From Acetobacter sp. (lineage in GTDB: Bacteria; Pseudomonadota; Alphaproteobacteria; Acetobacterales; Acetobacteraceae): 64,000 bases of DNA. Made by a program: the position numbers and the translations under genes. The notes under the pieces were generated by a model. The model made no database searches, was not told the origin of the DNA, and saw nothing but the letters and a program-made list of their open reading frames with translations. Shown piece by piece: positions 53,960-63,892 of the stretch. Location: assembly GCF_022483985.1 (NCBI RefSeq), contig NZ_JAKVME010000001.1, positions 2,294,001 through 2,358,000 of the forward strand. The letters are read 5' to 3'. The stretch's first letter is position 1; each line of letters starts with the position of its first letter.

Positions 53960-55231
53960 ACACTTCCTATAAGTATAAACGGCGCAAAGTGCAGCCACAC
54001 CTGAAGCAGCCACCCACAAACCTGATGCCGTTGAAGAGCCCATCCTTGTTGCAAGCCATGTCATAACAAACGGCGATATTCCACCGAATATTGCATTCGC
54101 CGAATTAAATATTAGAGAAAAACCACTATATCTTACATTTTTAGGAAAAATTTCGGAAAGAAACAGTGCCAACGCACCATCATTCAAAGCCAATATCGCG
54201 CCAAAAATAAGTTCAATAAATAAAATAATTTCACTTTTACCTATTCCAATTACATAAAATAAAGGTATAGAGAGAATTGAAAATAATATAGCAGAAATAC
54301 TCAATAAGATAACAGGACCAAATTTATCAGCCAAAACTCCAACAAAAAAAACAGTTGGAATATAAAATAAAAGTAAAACAATCTGAAATTTTGAAGCTAA
54401 ATTCAACCCAATAACACCAGAATATGTTATAAAAACTGGCATAAAACTCAGTATAGTGTAAAAACCAACAGCATTAAGAACTGCAAAACCAAATCCGATT
54501 AACATTTTAGGTTTATAATCGTCGAACAAAATTTTAATAGGCATATCTTTTTTTATATTTTTATAATTTTCTTCTGTTTTTTCATATAATTTCTTCCGAA
54601 AAACTAAACTAACAAGACCTAGTGGTAACGCAAAAAGAAATGGCACACGCCATCCCCACATTAACATCTGGTTATCAGTAAGATGAGACGTTAAAAGAGC
54701 CACTAAGGCCGCACCAGCAAGTAAACCACAAGCTTCTGATGCAGGAACCAATGCCGTAAACAGACCGCGGCGCCCCCGAGGTGCATTTTCCATCAAAACG
54801 ACTGCAGCCCCTGAATATTCTCCAGCACATGAAAAACCTTGTGTTAAGCGGAGGATAAAAAGGAACAAAGGAGCCCAAAAACCAATAGAAGCATACCCAG
54901 GCAGTATGGCAATCAAAGTCGTTGCAATTGACATGAGTGTGATAGAAAGAGTTAAAGCAAGACGCCTACCCATCCGATCACCCAAATGCCCCCATAATAC
55001 GCCCCCTACTGGCCTAAGCAGAAAAGCGAGTCCAAATACAGCATAACTCGCCAACAACCCAGAATTCTCATCAGAGAAGGGAAAGAAAACGCGCGAAAAA
55101 ATAGCCGCAAGATAGCCATAACACGCGTAATCGAACCACTCTATAAATGTACCAATCACGCACCCCACTATCACAGCACTTAATTGTCGCACATCAACAG
55201 TGACATGCTGCGACATGGTTGCACTTGTCAT
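53948..55231 (-). CDS. MFS transporter, metabolite:H+ symporter (MHS) type
   Basis: 427 residues, twelve membrane segments. The MHS signature is clear: VIVGCVIGTFIEWFDYACYGYLAAIFSRVFFP, LLRPVGGVLWGHLGDRMGRRLAL (motif A), LRLTQGFSCAGEYSGAAVVLMENAPRGRRG (MHS family), and MWGWRVPFLFALPLGL. Family members import dicarboxylates, betaines and similar small organic ions. It ends 3 bases before creatinase, so a creatine or guanidino-acid substrate is plausible but inferred. The second half is more A+T-rich than the first. Confidence 0.88.
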   Translation of the reverse strand: MTSATMSQHVTVDVRQLSAVIVGCVIGTFIEWFDYACYGYLAAIFSRVFFPFSDENSGLLASYAVFGLAFLLRPVGGVLWGHLGDRMGRRLALTLSITLMSIATTLIAILPGYASIGFWAPLFLFILRLTQGFSCAGEYSGAAVVLMENAPRGRRGLFTALVPASEACGLLAGAALVALLTSHLTDNQMLMWGWRVPFLFALPLGLVSLVFRKKLYEKTEENYKNIKKDMPIKILFDDYKPKMLIGFGFAVLNAVGFYTILSFMPVFITYSGVIGLNLASKFQIVLLLFYIPTVFFVGVLADKFGPVILLSISAILFSILSIPLFYVIGIGKSEIILFIELIFGAILALNDGALALFLSEIFPKNVRYSGFSLIFNSANAIFGGISPFVMTWLATRMGSSTASGLWVAASGVAALCAVYTYRKCINK

Positions 55232-55234
55232 ACT

Positions 55235-56452
55235 TCAGCCCCCAACGATCATGTGCTCTGGGCCATACGGGAAATTGGTAATATTCTCGGCACCAGTTTC
55301 TGTCACAATAAAAATATCATGCTCACGATACCCTCCAGCCCCCGCCTCACCTTCTGGAATCATGATCATCGGCTCCATGGAGACTACCATCCCAGGCTTC
55401 AAAACCGTATGCACATCTTCACGGAGTTCGACACCCGCCTCACGTCCGTAATAATGAGACAGCACACCAAAGGAATGTCCATAACCAAAAGATCGGAAGC
55501 GAAGAAGTTGAGAAGATCGGTAAATTTCATTAAGTTCTAGAGCAATTTCTGAACACGTCCTTCCTGGACCTATCAATGCAGATCCTTTTTCCATCACTTC
55601 ACAATTTTTTTCCCAGTAACGTAGATGTGCTGCTGAAACTCGTTCACAAAACAGCGTCCGCTCCAAGGCTGTATAATATCCATGGATCATGGGAAAGCAA
55701 TTTAATGACAAAATATCACCACTTTCTACCATTTTATTCGTTACCGGATTATGCGCGCCATCAGTATTGATCCCTGATTGAAACCATGTCCAAGTATCTC
55801 GCAACTCGACATCTGGAAAAGTATCTGCAATTGCACGAATCATTGCATCTGTTCCAGAAATTGCAACCTCGTGCTCGCTTATGCCAGCACGAACAGCATC
55901 CATCACAGCTCGCCCTCCAATATTGGCTATCTGGGCACCATGACGAATCAGCGACATTTCTTCTGGAGACTTGATCGTCCGCATCCACATGACATCGTCT
56001 CCGATATCTACGAATACAATCTCAGGAAAATATTCCTGAAGTTCTTTTAAAAGTGCAACAGGAATCTGATCATACTCAACACCAACACTCTTGGCCTTTC
56101 CAAGCAGATCTTTACATGCAAGAAAGAAATTGTTACGTTGCCAGTCAGTGTAAGTAACATTACCAACAGAACCACGCCGCCAAGGCTGACCACCATCAAT
56201 TGCTGAAGTTACTGTTGTCACATTGTCATGCGTTAGCACCAATCCATAACGACGCCCGAAAGCACAATATAGGAAACCAGAAAAATAACATATATTATGG
56301 TATGACGTAAAAAGGCACGCATCAATATTATGATCTGCCATATGTTTGCGTATTGTACTGTGCCGCGCAGCGAACTCGTCATTTGAAAAAGGTGTCCAAC
56401 CCCGCTCTCCATTATGCCACTCCATAACCTGCAACATTTCTGCCGTCATCAC
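55235..56452 (-). CDS. Creatinase (creatine amidinohydrolase)
   Basis: 405 residues, close to the 403 of Pseudomonas putida creatinase, which hydrolyses creatine to sarcosine and urea. Long stretches agree with that enzyme as I recall it: FTSYHNICYFSGFLYCAFGR, DGGQPWRR, YTDWQR, TWTWFQSGINTDGAHNPVT (the catalytic His is about 234), GDILSLNCFPMIHGYYTALERTLF, FGYGHSFGVLSHYYGREAG, VVSMEPMIMIPEG and AGGYREHDI. It has the M24 pita-bread fold but is not an aminopeptidase. The glutamates expected near 264 and 360 are present. It is the first gene of a run with the MHS transporter and, after a gap, the TonB receptor. Sarcosine oxidase and urease are not in the window. Confidence 0.9.
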   Translation of the reverse strand: MMTAEMLQVMEWHNGERGWTPFSNDEFAARHSTIRKHMADHNIDACLFTSYHNICYFSGFLYCAFGRRYGLVLTHDNVTTVTSAIDGGQPWRRGSVGNVTYTDWQRNNFFLACKDLLGKAKSVGVEYDQIPVALLKELQEYFPEIVFVDIGDDVMWMRTIKSPEEMSLIRHGAQIANIGGRAVMDAVRAGISEHEVAISGTDAMIRAIADTFPDVELRDTWTWFQSGINTDGAHNPVTNKMVESGDILSLNCFPMIHGYYTALERTLFCERVSAAHLRYWEKNCEVMEKGSALIGPGRTCSEIALELNEIYRSSQLLRFRSFGYGHSFGVLSHYYGREAGVELREDVHTVLKPGMVVSMEPMIMIPEGEAGAGGYREHDIFIVTETGAENITNFPYGPEHMIVGG

Positions 56453-56566
56453 TCTCTCCTACTAAATTAATTTAAATCGGAATCTCAGATAATCAGTTCG
56501 TTGACAAAACGAAAATGAAATTCATAAATGGTGCATAAGAGACCCTTATAATCGAATCTAGAGTAT
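56453..56566. promoter_or_regulatory. Divergent control region between creatinase and LysR genes
   Basis: 114 A+T-rich bases separate divergent starts, the classical LysR layout in which the regulator binds between its own gene and its target. A TATAAT-like hexamer lies at about 56547-56552, roughly 15 bases before the LysR ATG, and a TTGACA-like hexamer near 56501. Their spacing does not form a standard promoter. I could not define a clear T-N11-A box. Confidence 0.4.
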
Positions 56567-57424
56567 ATGCGTGACATTCCGACCGACCTCCTAAGAGCTT
56601 TTGTTACCGTTGTTGACGCTGACGGTTTTACGCGTGCCAGCGAAGCTCTTGGCTTGACACAACCCGCAGTAAGTCTTCAAATCCGTAGATTGCAAGAAGC
56701 CCTTGGCACGACGCTTCTAGAACGTAAAAAAGGCACCCTTATAATCACGGAAAGCGGCAAAACCTGCCTGCGATATGCACGTCGCATTCTGGCTGACCAC
56801 GATAAAATGCTGCAAAGACTAACACCACATCGCTCAGGCGGACGTTTACGAATCGGCTTCCCCTCAGATTTTGCTGATTATTATCTGCCAGGCCCCTTGT
56901 TAGCGCTGGAAGACGGCAGTGTGGAAGCAGGTCATTTCGAAGTTGTAACAGACTTGTCTATCGGGCTATTGCGAGCTCTTCGAGATGGCCAACTGGACAT
57001 CGCACTAGCACTCTCCACAGGGCCTCTACCTGATCATGCAGTTGCATTGTGGACCGAACCTGTCATGTGGGTCAGAGCTCCCACTAGACATATTTCAAAA
57101 GAACATCGCGTACCTATTGTAGCTTATCCTGAAGGTTGCCTGTATAGAGGCGCCATGCTGGAAAATCTCGAAAATAATAATTACGAGGGAGACGTAATCT
57201 ACACAGCTTCTAGCCTTGCTGGTGTTGTCGCAGCTGTACGGGCAGACATCGGTGTCAGCGCCATGGCACGACGGACCACCCCACCAGACCTTCAAGAGGC
57301 CATGGAAATGCCACAATTACCAAACGTCACTGCCGGAGTTTATCTGGGAGCTCGCTCCAACGGACGTAGAACAAGCCAAATAGCTGCACGTTTAGCTGAA
57401 ACGCTCCGCTTATTTCCGATCTAG
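56567..57424 (+). CDS. LysR-family transcriptional regulator
   Basis: 285 residues. The N-terminal winged helix (IPTDLLRAFVTVVDADGFTRASEALGLTQPAVSLQIRRLQEALGTTLLERKKGTLIITESG) is canonical; the substrate-binding domain begins GGRLRIGFPSDFADYYLPGPLL. It is divergent from creatinase and probably its activator. Its stop TAG (57422-57424) touches the left end of the IS701-type element, so the last residues might derive from the insertion junction. The length is only slightly short for the family. Confidence 0.88.
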   Translation: MRDIPTDLLRAFVTVVDADGFTRASEALGLTQPAVSLQIRRLQEALGTTLLERKKGTLIITESGKTCLRYARRILADHDKMLQRLTPHRSGGRLRIGFPSDFADYYLPGPLLALEDGSVEAGHFEVVTDLSIGLLRALRDGQLDIALALSTGPLPDHAVALWTEPVMWVRAPTRHISKEHRVPIVAYPEGCLYRGAMLENLENNNYEGDVIYTASSLAGVVAAVRADIGVSAMARRTTPPDLQEAMEMPQLPNVTAGVYLGARSNGRRTSQIAARLAETLRLFPI

Positions 57425-58834
57425 CACTACAGTTGCATTTTGTGTCGTGAGTGAGCGCGGATAGCGCTAACCTGATGTGTTCGTCGAAAGACGGACCATC
57501 TGAGGATGTGAGGGACGGATAGTTTGCGTTGTGCAAGCTTTACGACGAGACGCCTGATTTCCTGAATGGACCAGCGGACGACGATTATCGTGTTCTGCGT
57601 TGTGTTTTTTTCGGTTTCAGTGAGTTTGCCTGATACCGGACACTGGCCATGACGGCATAGGCCAGCATGACCAGAGAGACATGCCGATGCCAGCCATACC
57701 AGGAACGGGTTTCGTTATGATCGAGACCGAACTCGTTTTTGGCCGTCTCGAAACATTCTTCGATCCTCCAGCGCGTGCCTTCAACGTTCACGAGTTTCTG
57801 CATGGTTGTCCCTTTCGGGCACCAGGTCGTAAAACAGGCAAGGTCTCCATCGGCGATGTTCCGGCGGATCAACAGACCACGTGTCCATGGTCCGGCTACA
57901 GGGGAGTCAAATTCTTCAGCATCCAGATCGGCAAGAGGAAGATATGCCCAGTCGTATAACCGCTCGCCCTTTGTGCCGCCTCCCGCTGACAGACGGCACC
58001 AGGCCTGCTCTGCAAGATTTGCGGCAATGTCTTTGGCTTCTCCGGCAATCAGCGGGTTTGTTGCCCATGACCCGAACCAGTGATTACCTCTGACCCCAAG
58101 GACATATCCAATTCCTGCCCGGCGAAGTGTGCGTTCCACATCGCCAACGCCATACACGCTATCTGCGACAACCCAGCGGAAGGGCACACCGACCTCAATA
58201 CTCCGCTCAATCATCATCGAGGCTAATGCCTGCTTGGTTGCAAACACCTCGTCATCGGGAACGTAGGCCTGCTCCAGGCGCTCAAGCTTTGATGTCCAGT
58301 CTTTTGGAAGATACAGGGCGCGGTCAATAAAGGCATGCCCCCGTTTCGAAACATAAGCGCCAAATACCCCGATCTGGCAGTTCGTGATCTTGCCGGCAGA
58401 GCCAGTATACTGCCGCCCCACACCGCAGGACGCCTGACCTTTCTTCAGAAATCCGGTCTCATCGATGACCAGCACGCCCTCTTCAGCCCCCAGATGCTCG
58501 ATCACATAATCCCTGACGACATCGCGAAGGGCATCGGCACCCAGTGCCCGCGCCCCAGAAGCGCCTGCTGCCGCCAGGGGCCAGAATCTCCAGCCGCTTC
58601 CGCACGCATCCAACCTGTTTTACGGGGTTCATTGCCAATCAGAACATCAAGGAAGGCACAGGCAGAAGCCGCAACACGCTTCTGCGTAGACAGCAGCGCG
58701 ATCCGCTCCTTTACTGCCCGAAGCTCGGACGCCCATAAATCCAGCGTATCTTCAACAGATGCACCACCACTCATCATATCCTGAATCGGGGCTGCCCATA
58801 GATTTAAAATTCAAAACAAAAAGGAACTGTAGTG
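57425..58834 (-). mobile_element. IS701-type insertion sequence
   Basis: Imperfect terminal inverted repeats begin CACTACAGTT at 57425 and the complement of the same 10 bases ends at 58834, extending with mismatches to about 19 bases. The flanks are CTAG on the left and ATAG on the right, one base short of a perfect 4-bp duplication. Length is about 1410 bp. The single transposase reading frame is broken. It lies between the LysR stop and the 3' end of the S9 peptidase gene. Confidence 0.75.
57585..58777 (-). pseudogene. IS701-family transposase with one-base frameshift
   Basis: The 5' frame (58777 downward) reads KERIALLSTQKRVAASACAFLDVLIGN, GDSGPWRQQALLGRGHW. The expected continuation DADALRDVVRDYVIEHLGAEEGVLVIDETGFLKKG is in the next frame from about 58538 to 57585. 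Inserting one base after TGGG near 58539 (TGGGATGCC in place of TGGGTGCC) restores WDADALRD. The DDE parts VLVIDETGF, RWVVADSVYG and the late RWRIEECFETAKNEFGLDHNETRSWYGWHRH are otherwise intact. The lesion could be real or a sequencing slip; no slippery motif is visible. Confidence 0.82.
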
Positions 58835-58841
58835 ATAGGAA

Positions 58842-60773
58842 CTAAACATCCACTGTCTTAAGTCCAAGGACCCGTTCGTAAAACGTCAGCTCAATCTTGA
58901 AGGCCTGACGCAAAGTCTCCTCACCACGGAAACCATGTCCTTCACCCTCAAACTCCACCAGCGGACACACAACACCGTTCCGCTTCAGGGCAGCCACCAT
59001 CGAACGGGCCTGCTCCGGCGGCACAACCGCATCATCCAGACCTTGCAGGAAAAGCACGGGTGCCTGAATCCGGTCCGCCATGAAAAGCGGAGACCGCTCC
59101 CGATAGACCTCTTCGGCCTCCGGCCACGGCCCAACAAGACTGTCGAGATAGCGCGCCTCGAACTTGTGCGTCTCTTCCGCCAGAGTGCGGAGATCCGTCA
59201 CGCCATAAAGACTGGTTCCCGCTGCAAAAAGCGTCGAATGCGCGAGCGCCGATAGCACGGTCAGGCCGCCTGCGCTGGAGCCACGGATGACAATCCGTTC
59301 CGGATCAACACGTCCGCTCACCGCCATGTACGAAGCCGCCGCAATGCAGTCTCCCACATCCCGCACACCCCACTGACCATCCAGCCGCTCACGATAGGCG
59401 CGTCCGAAACCTGTGGACCCGCTGTAATTCACATCCAGCACGGCAAAGCCACGACTGGTCCACCACTGCACCTTGAACGAGAACCCTTCAGACGCGCGGG
59501 CGGTCGGTCCTCCGTGCGCGGTCACGATCATCGGCGGTAGTTCTCCCTCCGGCACACAGCACTGAGCGCTGGTGGGCGGGTAGAAGAACGCCTGTCCTTC
59601 TGTGCCGTCCTCAAGCGGAAACAGCACACTTTCGGGCAAAGCGATGTCATCTTTTCCGAAAGGAAGGGGGGTGGCTTCACGCAGCACACGAGGCGCCTGC
59701 CCCGGCGATCCCACAACGACTGAAGCCGCCCTGTCCGGCGACCCATCCAGCCATGCGAACCCGCCGCCAAACACGATCGGGCATTGCTCGGGCAGTCCCA
59801 TCATGACAGGCGTAATATCGTAGTCGGCTGAAGCTCCCGGTGTCAGCAGAAGCATCTGCGTCTGCCCGGCCTTCACCGCCAGCGCGAGGATGCGTCCATC
59901 CGGCAGCAGACTGTAGCTGCGTTGGCCGAAAACCCAGTGCGGCTGGCCGATTTCAGCCTCAAGATCGCAGACAGGTTCCGGCTCGCCTCCAGCAAGAGCA
60001 AAACGCCACAACGTCCACCAGCCGCTCCGATCCGAAATGGCGAAAAGAGTGTGATTGTCGGCCCATTGCGGTTCCGTGAGAGACTCTGGTTTCCCGTCTG
60101 AAGAGACACCCCCGCCAGCGAGGATTTTTCCGGACCGCAGGTCATTCAGCCGCATGACGCACAGGCGGGAACGGGTCCAGGGCATCGCCGGATGATCCCA
60201 CTCGATCCAGGCAAGATGGCTGCCGTCGGGAGACGGTGTCGGCGTAGAATAGAAATCCGCTCCCTGCGCGATGACGGTTCCAGACCCGTCGAGCAGGGAG
60301 AGGGCGACGAGCGTATCGACGGGCTCCCCCTCGCCACGATGATCCTCCCGGACAGCGTAAACGCGCCGTCCATCCGGAGAGAAGGCAAAGCTGGCGTACC
60401 GCACTCCCTCGGCGAGAACGAGGCGGCGCGGCTCTGCCGCACCGCCCAGTTCCAGCGTATAGACGCCACCGTCCCGTCGATTGCTGAACACGATGGTACG
60501 ACCGGCCACAGCAAACGCACCACCTCCATATTCATGAACGCTGGTCGCCACATCGACACCCGGGGGTGTCGCATCCAGAGGTTCCGCTCCCTCCCGCCAG
60601 ACGACCAGAGCTGTACGCCCCTTCTCCGCAGGCCGCCTCTCAAGCCACAGCACGGTCTCACCGCTCACGGAGACGCCTGACAGGGTCACGGTCTTGCCGG
60701 CGGCGAGCGTCGCCGTCACGGGTGAGGGCCATGTTCCGCACGGGGCTGGCTGACGGTTCAATGAAACCTCCAC
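58842..60773 (-). CDS. S9-family prolyl oligopeptidase-like serine peptidase
   Basis: 643 residues. The N-terminal half is a beta-propeller with WD40-like repeats (FAFSPDGRRVYAV, PTPSPDGSHLAWIEWDHPAMPW, FAISDRSGWWTLWRF). The C-terminal alpha/beta-hydrolase domain has VTAHGGPTARASEGFSFKVQWWTSRGFAVLDVNYSGSTGFGRAYRERL, the nucleophile elbow IRGSSAGGLTVL, the Asp in LQGLDDAVVPPEQ and the His in EGEGHGFR. The family cleaves short peptides after proline or acylated residues. No signal peptide is seen, so it is probably cytoplasmic. The start codon is GTG at 60773. Confidence 0.9.
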   Translation of the reverse strand: MEVSLNRQPAPCGTWPSPVTATLAAGKTVTLSGVSVSGETVLWLERRPAEKGRTALVVWREGAEPLDATPPGVDVATSVHEYGGGAFAVAGRTIVFSNRRDGGVYTLELGGAAEPRRLVLAEGVRYASFAFSPDGRRVYAVREDHRGEGEPVDTLVALSLLDGSGTVIAQGADFYSTPTPSPDGSHLAWIEWDHPAMPWTRSRLCVMRLNDLRSGKILAGGGVSSDGKPESLTEPQWADNHTLFAISDRSGWWTLWRFALAGGEPEPVCDLEAEIGQPHWVFGQRSYSLLPDGRILALAVKAGQTQMLLLTPGASADYDITPVMMGLPEQCPIVFGGGFAWLDGSPDRAASVVVGSPGQAPRVLREATPLPFGKDDIALPESVLFPLEDGTEGQAFFYPPTSAQCCVPEGELPPMIVTAHGGPTARASEGFSFKVQWWTSRGFAVLDVNYSGSTGFGRAYRERLDGQWGVRDVGDCIAAASYMAVSGRVDPERIVIRGSSAGGLTVLSALAHSTLFAAGTSLYGVTDLRTLAEETHKFEARYLDSLVGPWPEAEEVYRERSPLFMADRIQAPVLFLQGLDDAVVPPEQARSMVAALKRNGVVCPLVEFEGEGHGFRGEETLRQAFKIELTFYERVLGLKTVDV

Positions 60774-60840
60774 GGGGCTTGAGACATATCGTGTAATAGT
60801 GATGTGCAGGGTTGACAGGAGCCTGTCCAGACGGTTCCTG

Positions 60841-61560
60841 ATGCGTCTCTACAAGCTCCCGGGATGTTTCACCCTGTTACATTATCTTGACACGCTACTG
60901 TCCCATTACGGTTATGGCGTCATTGGCGTGGTCGTCATGCTGGAGAGCATGGGACTGCCCCTGCCAGCGGAAAGTCTGCTCATCACCGCCTCCCTGCTCA
61001 GCGCGACCACTCACAAGCTCAGCATCTGGGGAATCGTGATCGCGGGAGTGAGCGGGGCGATCATGGGAGACAATTTCGGCTATCTGATCGGCAAGGAATT
61101 CGGGTTCCGCTTCCTGCATCGCTACGGGAAATATGTCGGTCTTTCCGCGGACCGCATCCTGCTTGGTCGGTATATTTTCCGGCAGCATGGCGGGACCGTC
61201 GTGTTTTTCGGACGGTTCATCGCCCTGCTGCGTATTTTCGTCGCCCTGCTCGCCGGAGCGAACCGGATGCCCTGGCACACGTTCCTTCTGCATAATGCAC
61301 TTGGAGGTCTGTGCTGGGCAGGCGGTTACACACTGGGAGCCTACTATCTCGGACATGAGGCGATGAAGCTCTCCGGGCCAGTCGCCTGGGGGATTGCCGG
61401 CCTTGCCGCTCTGGTCGGCGTGACCGTGTTTCTTTTTCTCAAGAAAAATGAAAAGCGGCTGATCGCACAGGCCATGAAAGCCGCGAAAAATGACCGGGAA
61501 CTGACCTTCGGCATGGAAAAGGAACTGACACATGACGGAGAGCAGCAGAATGACGCCTGA
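60841..61560 (+). CDS. DedA-family membrane protein
   Basis: About 239 residues. It has the DedA/SNARE-associated pattern: YGYGVIGVVVMLESMGLPLPAESLLITASLLS (E...P.P.E motif), GAIMGDNFGYLIGKEFG, and FFGRFIALLRIFVALLAGANRMPWHTFLLHNALGGLCWAGGYTLGAYYLG (the FGRF...R...AG...M motif). DedA proteins include undecaprenyl-phosphate and other lipid flippases and affect envelope stress. The ATG at 60841 is the last before the conserved region; in-frame starts at 60799 (GTG) and 60802 would add about 14 basic residues. Its end overlaps the next gene by 29 bases. Confidence 0.87.
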   Translation: MRLYKLPGCFTLLHYLDTLLSHYGYGVIGVVVMLESMGLPLPAESLLITASLLSATTHKLSIWGIVIAGVSGAIMGDNFGYLIGKEFGFRFLHRYGKYVGLSADRILLGRYIFRQHGGTVVFFGRFIALLRIFVALLAGANRMPWHTFLLHNALGGLCWAGGYTLGAYYLGHEAMKLSGPVAWGIAGLAALVGVTVFLFLKKNEKRLIAQAMKAAKNDRELTFGMEKELTHDGEQQNDA

Positions 61561-62515
61561 CCAGATTGAGCAGCATACGGCCCTTCTCAATACGCTGAAC
61601 CGTCTTGACGGGCGCGTCGCGGTGGTGACTGGCGCGAACAGCGGTTTGGGGCTGGAGACAGCCTGCGGACTGGCGAGCCTCGGCGCGACGGTCGTGCTCG
61701 CATCCCGTTCCGAGGAACGCAACGCCGCCGCCCTGGTCACCCTACAAGAGCGCGTGCCGGACGCCGTCGCCGAAACCGCACAGCTTGATCTGGCGTCTCT
61801 CGCTTCCATCGAACGCTTCACCGACACCCTGCATGACCGGTTCAGCGCCGTGGATATTCTGGTCAACAACGCCGGGGTCATGGCCCCTCCTGTCAGAGGG
61901 GAAACAACTGACGGGTTCGAGATGCAGTTCGGCGTGAACCATCTCGGTCATTTCGCCCTGACCGGCCATCTGAAACCGCTACTGGAAGCGTCTTCCAGAG
62001 ACGGTGGCGTGGTGGTGGCCGTCGCCAGTCTGGCGGCATGGAAATCCCGAATCCACTTTGACGACCTACAGTCGCGTCACCGTTATTCCCCTTTTGACGC
62101 ATATCGTCAGAGCAAGCTGGCGAACCTGCTGTTCGGTCAGGAACTGGCCCGTCGGTCCCGAAGTCTGGGATGGAAGATTCATGCCCGCATCGCTCATCCC
62201 GGCTGGGCCAGAACGCAGCTTGTCACGAACGGCCCCGGCTCCGGAAAGCAGAATCTGTCCTCATGGATCGTGGAGACGGGCGCCAGCGTCGCCTTTCGCT
62301 GGTTCGGCCAGTCCGCCGCTTGTGGCGCCGAGCCGTTCCTGTACGCCGCAGCGTCACCTCTGGCGCATGACGGATGCTATTATGGTCCGGATGGAGCAGG
62401 CGAACGCACCGGAAAGACCGACCTGGCCGTCATTCCGTCCTCCGCTCATGATCCCCGTGTCGCGCAACGTCTGTGGGAGGTTTCCGAACGCCTGACAGGC
62501 GTTACGTTCGAATAG
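61532..62515 (+). CDS. Short-chain dehydrogenase/reductase (WWOX-/retinol-dehydrogenase-like)
   Basis: 327 residues: AVVTGANSGLGLETACGLASLGATVVLASRS (TGxxxGxG), DILVNNAGVMAPP, VNHLGHFALTGHLKPLL, then YRQSKLANLLFGQELARRS (YxxxK). The catalytic Ser is in VASLAAW. This long SDR subgroup is NADPH-preferring by its R-S after beta-2. AAGGAA stands 7 bases before the ATG at 61532. Overlap with DedA suggests coupled translation. Substrate unknown. Confidence 0.88.
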   Translation: MTESSRMTPDQIEQHTALLNTLNRLDGRVAVVTGANSGLGLETACGLASLGATVVLASRSEERNAAALVTLQERVPDAVAETAQLDLASLASIERFTDTLHDRFSAVDILVNNAGVMAPPVRGETTDGFEMQFGVNHLGHFALTGHLKPLLEASSRDGGVVVAVASLAAWKSRIHFDDLQSRHRYSPFDAYRQSKLANLLFGQELARRSRSLGWKIHARIAHPGWARTQLVTNGPGSGKQNLSSWIVETGASVAFRWFGQSAACGAEPFLYAAASPLAHDGCYYGPDGAGERTGKTDLAVIPSSAHDPRVAQRLWEVSERLTGVTFE

Positions 62516-62795
62516 GAGCGGTCGTCATCACAACACGCCATTCCGACATGCTTGCAGGGCGCACACCGTAACGACACTCCGTAATCTCAGGGTTCATGAG
62601 CCGTTTCCGAACCATCCACCGGCACACAAACCGGCAAACAAAACAGAAGCCTCGCATCGCCTTCTGAAAAGGTGATTTCCTGAAAGGCTTTTAGACCCCC
62701 CGCCAGAAACCTGCCGTGCTACATCCTGTTCAACAGAAAACGCCCTTCCAGACACAAGACATGCGGATGTAGCTTCCGGGCAGTCAGGGGAAAAC

Positions 62796-63794
62796 ATGAT
62801 TCCTTTTTCGGTTCTCGACCTGTCCCTCATTACACAGGGCGCGACCCTGGCCGACGCCTATCGCAACACCATGGACCTTGCGCGGCTGGCGGACGGGCTG
62901 GGATTCAGGCGCTACTGGCTGGCCGAGCACCACTCCATGCCCGGCATCGCCTCCGCCGCGACCGCCATTCTCATCGGACAGGTCGCCGGCGTGACGCGGC
63001 AGATCCGGGTCGGTTCCGGCGGGATCATGTTGCCCAATCATTCTCCGCTGGTTGTGGCGGAACAGTTCGGCACGCTCGAAACGCTGTTTCCCGGTAGGAT
63101 TGATCTCGGGCTGGGTCGTGCGCCCGGTGCGGACCAGCGCACCGCCAGGGCCCTACGCAGAGACCCGCATGCGCCTGACCGCTTTCCTGAAGACGTCGTG
63201 GAACTGCTGCATTACTTCGAACCCGCAGACAACACTCCCCATGCCGTGCGCGCCATACCCGGCTGTGGCCTGCGCGTGCCGGTCTGGATTCTCGGCTCGT
63301 CACTGTTTTCAGCCGTTCTCGCCGCCAGACTGGGCCTACCCTACGCGTTTGCCTCGCACTTCGCTCCGGCCCAGATGGAAGAGGCGATTGCGCTCTACCG
63401 TCACCGTTTCGAGCCGTCTGATCGGTGCGCCAGCCCGCATGTCATGCTGACCGTCAACATGGTGCTGGCCGATGACGCCGCCGAGGCCGGAACACTGGTC
63501 ACATCCCTGTATCAGTATTTTCTGGCGTTGCGGCGTGGGCACCCCACCACTTTCCCGCCACCGGATGCCGGACTGGAAGCCAGACTGTCGTCACAGGAAC
63601 TGGCCATGCTCCAGCACACCCTGTCCTGCACGTTTACGGGTTCACAAGAAACGGCTCTGCCGCGCCTGACGGAATTTCTCCGGCGTCATCGTCCCGATGA
63701 GCTGATGATGGCTTTTCCGCTTTACGACCATGCGGCCCGTCGGCGTTCCGTGGAACTGGCCGCCGGGCTACCGTCGCCTGTGGCTGCTTTCTGA
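62796..63794 (+). CDS. Luciferase-like flavin-dependent oxidoreductase (LLM class, MsnO8 type)
   Basis: 332 residues. The TIM-barrel entry [60 protein letters not shown] and [40 protein letters not shown] are the hallmarks of MsnO8-type monooxygenases, which use FMNH2 supplied by a separate reductase. The natural substrate is not known for most members. The 280-base gap upstream holds no gene that I can see. A hairpin lies about 55 bases past the stop. Confidence 0.88.
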   Translation: MIPFSVLDLSLITQGATLADAYRNTMDLARLADGLGFRRYWLAEHHSMPGIASAATAILIGQVAGVTRQIRVGSGGIMLPNHSPLVVAEQFGTLETLFPGRIDLGLGRAPGADQRTARALRRDPHAPDRFPEDVVELLHYFEPADNTPHAVRAIPGCGLRVPVWILGSSLFSAVLAARLGLPYAFASHFAPAQMEEAIALYRHRFEPSDRCASPHVMLTVNMVLADDAAEAGTLVTSLYQYFLALRRGHPTTFPPPDAGLEARLSSQELAMLQHTLSCTFTGSQETALPRLTEFLRRHRPDELMMAFPLYDHAARRRSVELAAGLPSPVAAF

Positions 63795-63847
63795 AGTTTT
63801 TGAAAAAGCTTCGCCAAGTAGCCTTCTATCCAAAAAGGGCCAGACGA

Positions 63848-63870
63848 GGCAGGAAAGCGGCTTTCCTGCC
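63848..63870. terminator. Hairpin between convergent genes
   Basis: Perfect 10-bp arms (GGCAGGAAAG/CTTTCCTGCC) with a 3-base loop, between the LLM gene on the plus strand and the HIT gene on the minus strand. On the minus strand a run of five T follows about 10 bases on. It probably serves both genes as a terminator. Confidence 0.6.
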
Positions 63871-63892
63871 CTCATGATCCCTCCGGACACAG

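Noticed and set aside
55235-56452. Xaa-Pro aminopeptidase for the M24 protein
   Set aside because: Length and long runs of residues match creatinase (DGGQPWRR, SGINTDGAHNPVT, SHYYGREAG) rather than proline peptidases.
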